45,922 bases of DNA from Chara braunii (lineage: Eukaryota > Streptophyta > Charophyceae > Charales > Characeae). Made by a program: the position numbers and the translations under genes. Below, piece after piece: positions 40,482-45,922 of this stretch. Under the pieces are notes generated by a model, which was not told the DNA's origin, ran no database searches, and was given only the letters and a program-made list of their open reading frames with translations. The DNA lies in contig BFEA01000335.1 in assembly GCA_003427395.1 (NCBI GenBank), positions 1,015,415 to 1,061,336 of the forward strand. Reading direction: 5' to 3'. The first letter of the stretch is position 1, and every line of letters begins with the position of its first letter.

Positions 40482-41786
40482 AAGATGCTCCTGCCGAAGG
40501 TCATCAAACCAAGGACCAAGGAGGACGTCCTGAGGCAGCCACTGTTCTGCAATCAGTGGATCACAAACGAGTCAAGATTCCCCTCGTCGTTACACTCCGC
40601 TGATTGCAGATGCCATGGGTAGAAAAGGAGCATGGAAAGTCAAACATTAATGGAACAGATAAACCAGAGCCTGGAAATCCTCCCATGACCACAGAGAGCA
40701 ATTGAAAAGCTGTCATGCTGTCCACAGAAATTTCTTTATCATAATTGAGAGCATCCCGCTTGAGTGGGTTTGACTCCTGAAAGAGGATTTCACATGGAAA
40801 TTGAGGGACTGAGCAATCCTTATCTCACAAAAGAAGCCGACCAGAGACTCCCGAATCCTGAGGAGACTCCAGAACAGGCGCTATAGAGCAAGCTTCATAA
40901 CCTACCTGGTAGCCACAACGCAGAAACAGGATTGGAAAACCTTACCCAAGACACTGTCCACACAGATAAGAGTGACAAAATCAAAACCCTGGGTGCTTGC
41001 TAACCCAATCAAAGGCATAGACAATTTGCAGTACGATCCAAGGGAGAGTGTTGGGAACAGAACAACCCGACCAGGTTGGGCATAGACAATTTGCATATTG
41101 CACTGCTAAATTTCGGCATGAGCTCGGAAAGCGAGTGACCCTGCTCCAAAAATCCAGAAGAGATGGCGGATAGAGGATATCTCAAGGAAGATGGGCGAAA
41201 CATGACCCCATGGAAAAACGACCAACTGAAATACGCAGTCTCGAATGGCTCTTACCCTACGCCGTGATCCCCGTCAACAAATGGCTGTGCAAATGAACCA
41301 CTCAGACCCCAAGAGGTCTCCACCATGCAAGATATGCCTCCTCGATAGAGGACATAACACACTGCCTAATGAAAAGCTCAGCGGCCCTCTGGTTCGGGAG
41401 TCCAACTTCCGAACTCTGATTCTCCTTGTTCAGTATCCCCCCCGACGTTACATCCAACCCTACTAACCATCAGAATCCCTTTCTACCTACAAGGTGCTGC
41501 AAGGAGCTGATACTTGGTTCTCAGGAAAGTTGCACTTTGAACCATCAAGGAGAGAATATGACCGCTGAAGATAGATGGCCAAAAGACAAACAAAGACCCG
41601 ACCTGGATACAACCGATCCACCTGGTGGAGGCAGAGACCAGGTGCAAATGGTACAAGATCAAAGAAGTCGGCAATGACACAACCAGAGCTCTTCAATACG
41701 AAGTCAATAATTTTCTCGCTCAAAAGTGGCTTCAGGGTGGCAAAATCGCATCAATCGACGGTCTGAAGCCAAGGTCGAACAAATGA
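40482..41786 (+). pseudogene. probable LINE (non-LTR) ORF2 C-terminal remnant
   Basis: The open piece 40482-40622 reads LLPKVIKPRTKEDVLRQPLF, then CNQWITNES. This resembles the ...W.QPLF.N..I block that follows the RT domain in many plant and algal LINEs. Further on are an HTDKSDKIKTLG segment, PPCKICLLDRGHNTLPNEKL near 41319-41375 (a CxxC, zf-RVT-like start) and a 73-codon open piece (41565-41783) with WYKIKEVGNDTTRALQYEV. Frames are broken. The family call rests on remembered motif style rather than alignment. Confidence 0.4.
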
Positions 41787-42099
41787 GACACCACCTTCTT
41801 ATTGTGGTTTATCTTCAGATTCGCAATGGTTAGAGAATTATTGATCAACAACAAAATTGCCATCAAAACACTCAGTAAACACAACCACCCCACATTACGC
41901 TAGGTGCAGGAAATGACAGGCTTTCTGTTGGGAAATGAGACATTTCCTGAGGCATATGGTTCTTGGAATCAAGCTATTGTGGCAATCTCAGCACGATATA
42001 CGATTGAGCGGAATTCTTTGCTTCACGCTACTGACGGTTAATACTCCTCATGGGAGCAATCAATACTGGTCAGGGGTCCTTTGGCCTAGACAGAAAGAA

Positions 42100-42735
42100 G
42101 TCTGCTGTCGCCTCTTCCCCCCTTAGCCAACACTGTGCCACGCTCCTCCATCCCCTCTTTCCCCCATCCATAACACGTACCCTTACTCCTTCCGTTCTTT
42201 CCCCTCTCTGCCACTCTACTACCCTTACCCGCCACCCCTCACTTCCCTCCTGTGACATTGCACCATGCTCCCCCTCCTCTTCCTCCAACTGCACCCGTAC
42301 TGCTGCACTTCCCGTCATCAAATTCTTTGCTCCCCCCACTGTCCCTACTGTTCCTTCTGCATCCTTCTCTCCCCTCGTTTCCCCAATTTTCATGCACCCC
42401 TCCCCCTCTTCCCTTCTCTCAACTGGTGCACCCATCCTCCCTTCCCTTCCCCCACAATGGCTGTACTCGTCCTTCTTCGCCCTGATCTCAAATCCCCAAC
42501 AACTGTCACACCATCTTCCTTCTCCCTCATCCTAACTCCCCCATATCCTCCTCTCCCTCCCTATTGCATTCCGATCCAGAGTCTTTCACATCCTCCTCTC
42601 CCTCCCAATTACCTTTTCCTCCTCTTTTGCCCTGGTTATCCAGAACCCACTCCCATCATCATGGTCCCTCGTTCCCTCTCCATTTCTTCCCGATTCTACC
42701 CTGCCACTTCTCCCGTTCCCAATCAGAGTCAACAA
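42100..42735. repeat. long polypyrimidine tract (plus strand C/T-rich)
   Basis: More than 600 bp dominated by C and T on the plus strand with TCCTTCC, CCCTC and TCTCC words and no exact period. Open frames through it (Pro/Ser/Leu-rich) are composition artefacts. Confidence 0.85.
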
Positions 42736-42896
42736 GGAGAGAGAAATGAAGCCATCGTAGCTTGCTTCTACCCCTTTCCTGATCCGACTTACTTCTGATG
42801 TCAGCAATTCTCCCCTTACCTTGTCCCCGTAAACCCTGCTCCTTGTCATCTTCATCGTCATCTACATCAGTCAGCATGGTCATGGTGGGGTGATTG

Positions 42897-42897
<1 letters not shown>

Positions 42898-42977
<80 letters not shown>
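42898..42977. repeat. (CT)n microsatellite, about 40 units
   Basis: Pure CT run directly downstream of the polypyrimidine tract; GT-rich words follow (42986-43150). Confidence 0.97.
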
Positions 42978-42979
<2 letters not shown>

Positions 42980-43379
42980 GTCTTAGTGTGTGTGTGTGTG
43001 CGTGCATGTGCAACTCCACAAGAAGAAGCATGACTGTGCCAGACTGTTTCCTTGGACTTTCGCCAACTCATCAGTAGGTAGGACCCCGACAGTCTGCCCC
43101 GGATGCATTTGCGTGTGTGCATGTGTGTGCATTGGTGTGTGTGTGTCCATGTGTGTTGTTTTAAAAGATCCCAGATTCTCTATCACATTCCCTTCGCAAA
43201 TCATCACAAGCCATCCATAACGAAAAAGTATAGATAAGCAATATAATGGAAAACGCAAGGTTGGCCACGTTTGTGTGGTTCAGCGCCAAGTGCCCACAGA
43301 CCCGTCTGCTGCCAAAGCAGCACATATAGATATGTATACATATGTATTTCAAACCATAAGGAGATGGAGGGCAGAAGGC

Positions 43380-43690
43380 AATTTACCTAAGACGGAAGTT
43401 TATTCCAGCAAGAACGCACCGACCCCACCCCCTCAAAGGTCCGAAAAAACTGGGAGAGACTTCCGCATTGGCCCACAAAACCAAAAACTTGTCTACCAAA
43501 AACAAACAAATATACCAGGATTGGCATTCCCGACATTCATCTCAAACTACACACTCGCGCCACTGCCAAACAGGAGGAAGAAGATAAGAGACAACTTATT
43601 TAAGACAGAAGACTCCTCCAGCAAGACCGCACCAACCCCCCCTGCTAAGGGTCCGAAAAAACTGGGAAAGCCTTCCACGCCACAAAACAT
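43380..43690. repeat. diverged duplication, about 212 bp apart
   Basis: TTTACCTAAGACGGAAGTTT...GGTCCGAAAAAACTGGGAGAG (43382-43464) matches TTATTTAAGACAGAAGACTC...GGTCCGAAAAAACTGGGAAAG (43596-43669). Confidence 0.75.
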
Positions 43691-43837
43691 ACATTCCCCA
43701 CAAAGAGAACTCGTGGCCACCCGTAAACATCCAAATAGCTCATGCTCTAAACCAGGGCAAAGAATTAGGCCGTGTATAATCAACAAAACCAACAAGACAT
43801 ATCCAACCACGAAAAGAGAGAATAGCTCGGTAGTACG

Positions 43838-43840
<3 letters not shown>

Positions 43841-43894
<54 letters not shown>

Positions 43895-43918
43895 ACGTGT
43901 GTGTGCGTGTGAGTGTGC
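43841..43918. repeat. (GT)n microsatellite
   Basis: Over 50 bases of pure GT, then interrupted GT to 43918. Confidence 0.97.
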
Positions 43919-44208
43919 TTGTTGTCTTGTCTTGGTCATCATACACCACTCGACAAAAAAACGTAAGACTGTGTCATCCTGTTTAACCACAGACGTTTGC
44001 CGCTGTGCCGCCATAGATCTGAGCGGGCCAAATAGGGGACGAGGTGGCCTGGAACCGGTTTTTCCTCAGGCCTGGCTGACCTGTCTTCAGGCAAGAGGAA
44101 GCAAAGGGCCATAGAATTTTGATTGAGATCGTGAAAGGAAAGGGCACACTGCAAGCAGGTGAGAATTCATGAACTGAACCCTGCAAGCGACATACCGGAA
44201 ATACTCAC

Positions 44209-44306
44209 CTATATCAAGAACTACCACATCCCCGAGAAACTTGCTATCCCGTAGCCCACCAAACACAACCAGCATTGAACCGTTGACCACCACAGCTGAA
44301 TGCCCA
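44209..44306 (-). CDS. Kelch-repeat exon of a host gene
   Basis: Kelch repeats form beta-propeller blades used in protein binding (for example in Kelch-type acyl-CoA-binding and F-box proteins of plants). The minus-strand 98-bp exon encodes GHSAVVVNGSMLVVFGG, then LRDSKFLGDVVVLDI, matching the Kelch consensus GHSAV..., the double Gly, and the DV.VLD strand. It is bounded by a good acceptor (pyrimidine-rich, ...GTTTGTGCAG before 44306) and a consensus donor (AG/GTGAGT at 44208 down to 44203). It starts in phase 2 and leaves phase 1, so it needs neighbours. No other exon could be identified confidently within the window; introns may be long or exons lie outside. Confidence 0.75.
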
Positions 44307-44755
44307 CTGCACAAACGATGACAAGGCAGAGGAGAGGGAAAGAGAGAGGGAGATGTAAAACACACCAGAAAACAAACGTACGCACAATAAAACACCTGTC
44401 ATTGGTATGTAAAGGACACGAAATACATGACATCACTGTGCCATCTGATGACACCAAGACCGAACCGACAGCACTAAGATAAGTCTCTGACCACGATGTG
44501 CACATTCCAGGCCTGTTCTTTACCCCACAGGGCAGACGTGAGTCCCAAGAGCACTGCTTTTCAGCATAGATAGATTGGAAACCACACAATTTTCTAGTCG
44601 GTAAAAAACTTCACCGCTATCAGCCCTGGTCCCGGTCCAAGTTCCAGTCCCTAGTCCAACTTCCCGGTCGCACGTACCATATTGCTGTCCCAGCCTCCCA
44701 GGTAGTTTAGTGCCAGCAGGTCGACCTAGGCAGATTCCGGTACGTACCAGTCAGC

Positions 44756-44980
44756 TTAGGAAAAGTCGATAGAAGGTCGTAGGCCCTCTGTGTCACTCCG
44801 TCCAGACAGCAGCGAAGTCCGAGGAAAGTCAGGGAACGTCCGAAAACGACAAACATCAGCAGAGGTACTGGGCCACGACTGGGAGAGGAAGTCTGCAAGT
44901 GAAACATCAGGTACAAAAGTCCAGTTGTTGAAGTCGTCAACACATACTTGTGTGACCAGGCGGGAACGCTGCTGCGCCAT
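44756..44980 (-). CDS. unrecognised small open frame upstream of the Kelch exon
   Basis: ATG in a favourable context (AAAATGGCG) opens a 74-codon frame: MAQQRSRLVTQVCVDDFNNW, then TFVPDVSLADFLSQ. It ends at TAA about 450 bp before the Kelch exon, on the same strand. It might be the first exon of that gene or part of a repeat. No family recognised. Confidence 0.2.
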   Translation of the reverse strand: MAQQRSRLVTQVCVDDFNNWTFVPDVSLADFLSQSWPSTSADVCRFRTFPDFPRTSLLSGRSDTEGLRPSIDFS

Positions 44981-45449
44981 TTTGGGGTGTGTTGTTGGGT
45001 GTTGCTGTAGACCGTAGTTGTCAGCTCTGGCCGCCCTTAGCCAATAGCTAGGTTAAGCGAGTGAGAGCAATCAGAGGGAACATGAGGCCGATGAGAGAAA
45101 GGCAGACACTATACCTGAGAGTGATGACTGGCTGGTGGCCATAGCCACCCAGCATGTACAAAGACCATTTTGTGTGATCGAGTTGATGAGCAGTGACTAT
45201 CTTCGTTCCACACTAGGAGCTCCCCGGATACACTTGACCACAATTATGGCCACATGTGTTCCAACAAGTCTCAGTGACGCCCAGGCCATCAGTACCTCCA
45301 GGTCTTCATTTACTGAGAATGGTGTCAAAGGAAAAAAACGAAAGGATTCACGTTCATTTGCCTGCTGGGATTCAATCCCAGACTGTTACATGCCCAGTTG
45401 GGCGATGTACATATAAACCGAGGATCCGCAATGTGATAAAAAGGACTGA

Positions 45450-45860
45450 ATGGACAATGCAGTGCAAGTGGATTCTCAACAAGCAGTGTGCATTCCGATA
45501 CATACAAAATGGTACTTTATAGCACAGGGAAGACTTTAGATACAAGTCCTGACCTGACTGACCTCTTTCACGCAGTACAAGATAGCAAAGCAGAATGCTA
45601 GAATACTAAGGACTAGCCCACTCAATGTTTCAACGCAGACCAAACATACATCATGCTCATCACAAGGTGTGATGGGGCCTGCCGCTATACACAGGAAGTA
45701 GGCGCCAGGTCCAGACATACACAGACAAAGAGGAGGGGATCAGATGAAGAAGAGGAAGGGGGAGATGGGAAAGTCGTCAACACCAAGTCTCGTTGCAAGT
45801 CCCAAATAATCCCTCTTCAAAATGTCCGAAGTCCAGTGTCGAGTCTGGATCCAAATGTCA

Positions 45861-45922
<62 letters not shown>
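45450..45922 (-). repeat. LTR-like dispersed repeat at right scaffold edge
   Basis: Inverted relative of 1-470. It ends in a (CT)n run (45866-45922) at the last base of the window. Read on the minus strand it has a TATA-like CTATAAAG at 45522-45515. Confidence 0.6.

Noticed and set aside
42050-42798. Pro/Ser/Leu-rich frames of 161 and 177 codons
   Set aside because: Composition artefact of the polypyrimidine tract; several frames are open at once.
43275-44114. 279-codon plus-strand frame
   Set aside because: Open partly through a (GT)n run (Cys-Val repeat) and a diverged duplication, with no domain; the Kelch exon lies beyond it on the minus strand.

Overview
The window is repeat-dominated eukaryotic nuclear DNA, probably one complete assembly scaffold. 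Its green-plant character comes from a plant-type U6 snRNA sequence, a plant-like VPS25 copy, and Ty3/gypsy polyproteins of a type I associate with charophyte algae. Chara braunii is my best guess, by recollection only. No intact host gene is visible. Introns, dense (GA)n/(GT)n microsatellites, N gaps and three Nextera mate-pair junction adapters all point to a short-read plant or algal draft assembly. || Layout. 1-470 is an LTR-like dispersed repeat that reappears inverted at 45450-45922. 500-5181 is a broken Ty3/gypsy copy (A1, plus strand) with a 3' LTR. 6354-6832 is an intronless, disabled copy of the ESCRT-II gene VPS25. 6928-15123 is a complete but dead Ty3/gypsy element on the minus strand (A2). 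It has two LTRs of about 843 bp, a tRNA-iMet-type primer binding site, gag, protease, RT, RNase H, integrase and a polypurine tract. Its 5' leader carries a U6 snRNA retrocopy (13770-13867) flanked by a perfect 17-bp target-site duplication. Immediately outside its 5' LTR lies a fragment of U2 snRNA (15127-15209). 15620-16170 is a chimeric patch: adapter, a foreign RT fragment, a gap and microsatellites. 16171-20554 is a third copy (A3, plus strand). || 20555-26100 holds degenerate tandem repeats, an LTR-like piece and an adapter-joined duplication. 26141-27010 (minus) is a decayed reverse transcriptase of an unusual, non-gypsy type. 27046-30230 is a second gypsy lineage (B) whose integrase is split by a 1.3-kb solo LTR and whose 3' end contains a 490-N gap inside a local duplication. 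30307-39545 is a patchwork of LTR copies, a fourth decayed family-A element (A4, minus), short tandem repeats, a foldback hairpin and a 420-bp MITE-like element with terminal inverted repeats. 39600-42050 contains a microsatellite, a 120-bp duplication and a probable LINE C-terminal remnant. 42100-42977 is a long polypyrimidine tract followed by (CT)n. 44209-44306 (minus) is one clear Kelch-repeat exon with good splice sites, the only sign of a real host gene. || How it fits together. The region is a nested transposon graveyard. The U6 and VPS25 copies look like products of LINE-type retroposition acting in trans, and the U2 fragment may be one too. Gypsy copies later inserted into or beside these, and solo-LTR formation, internal duplications and point decay followed. 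No coordinated pathway or operon is present. The most notable signals are the U6 and U2 snRNA-derived sequences tied to one gypsy element, and the unusual RT fragment.
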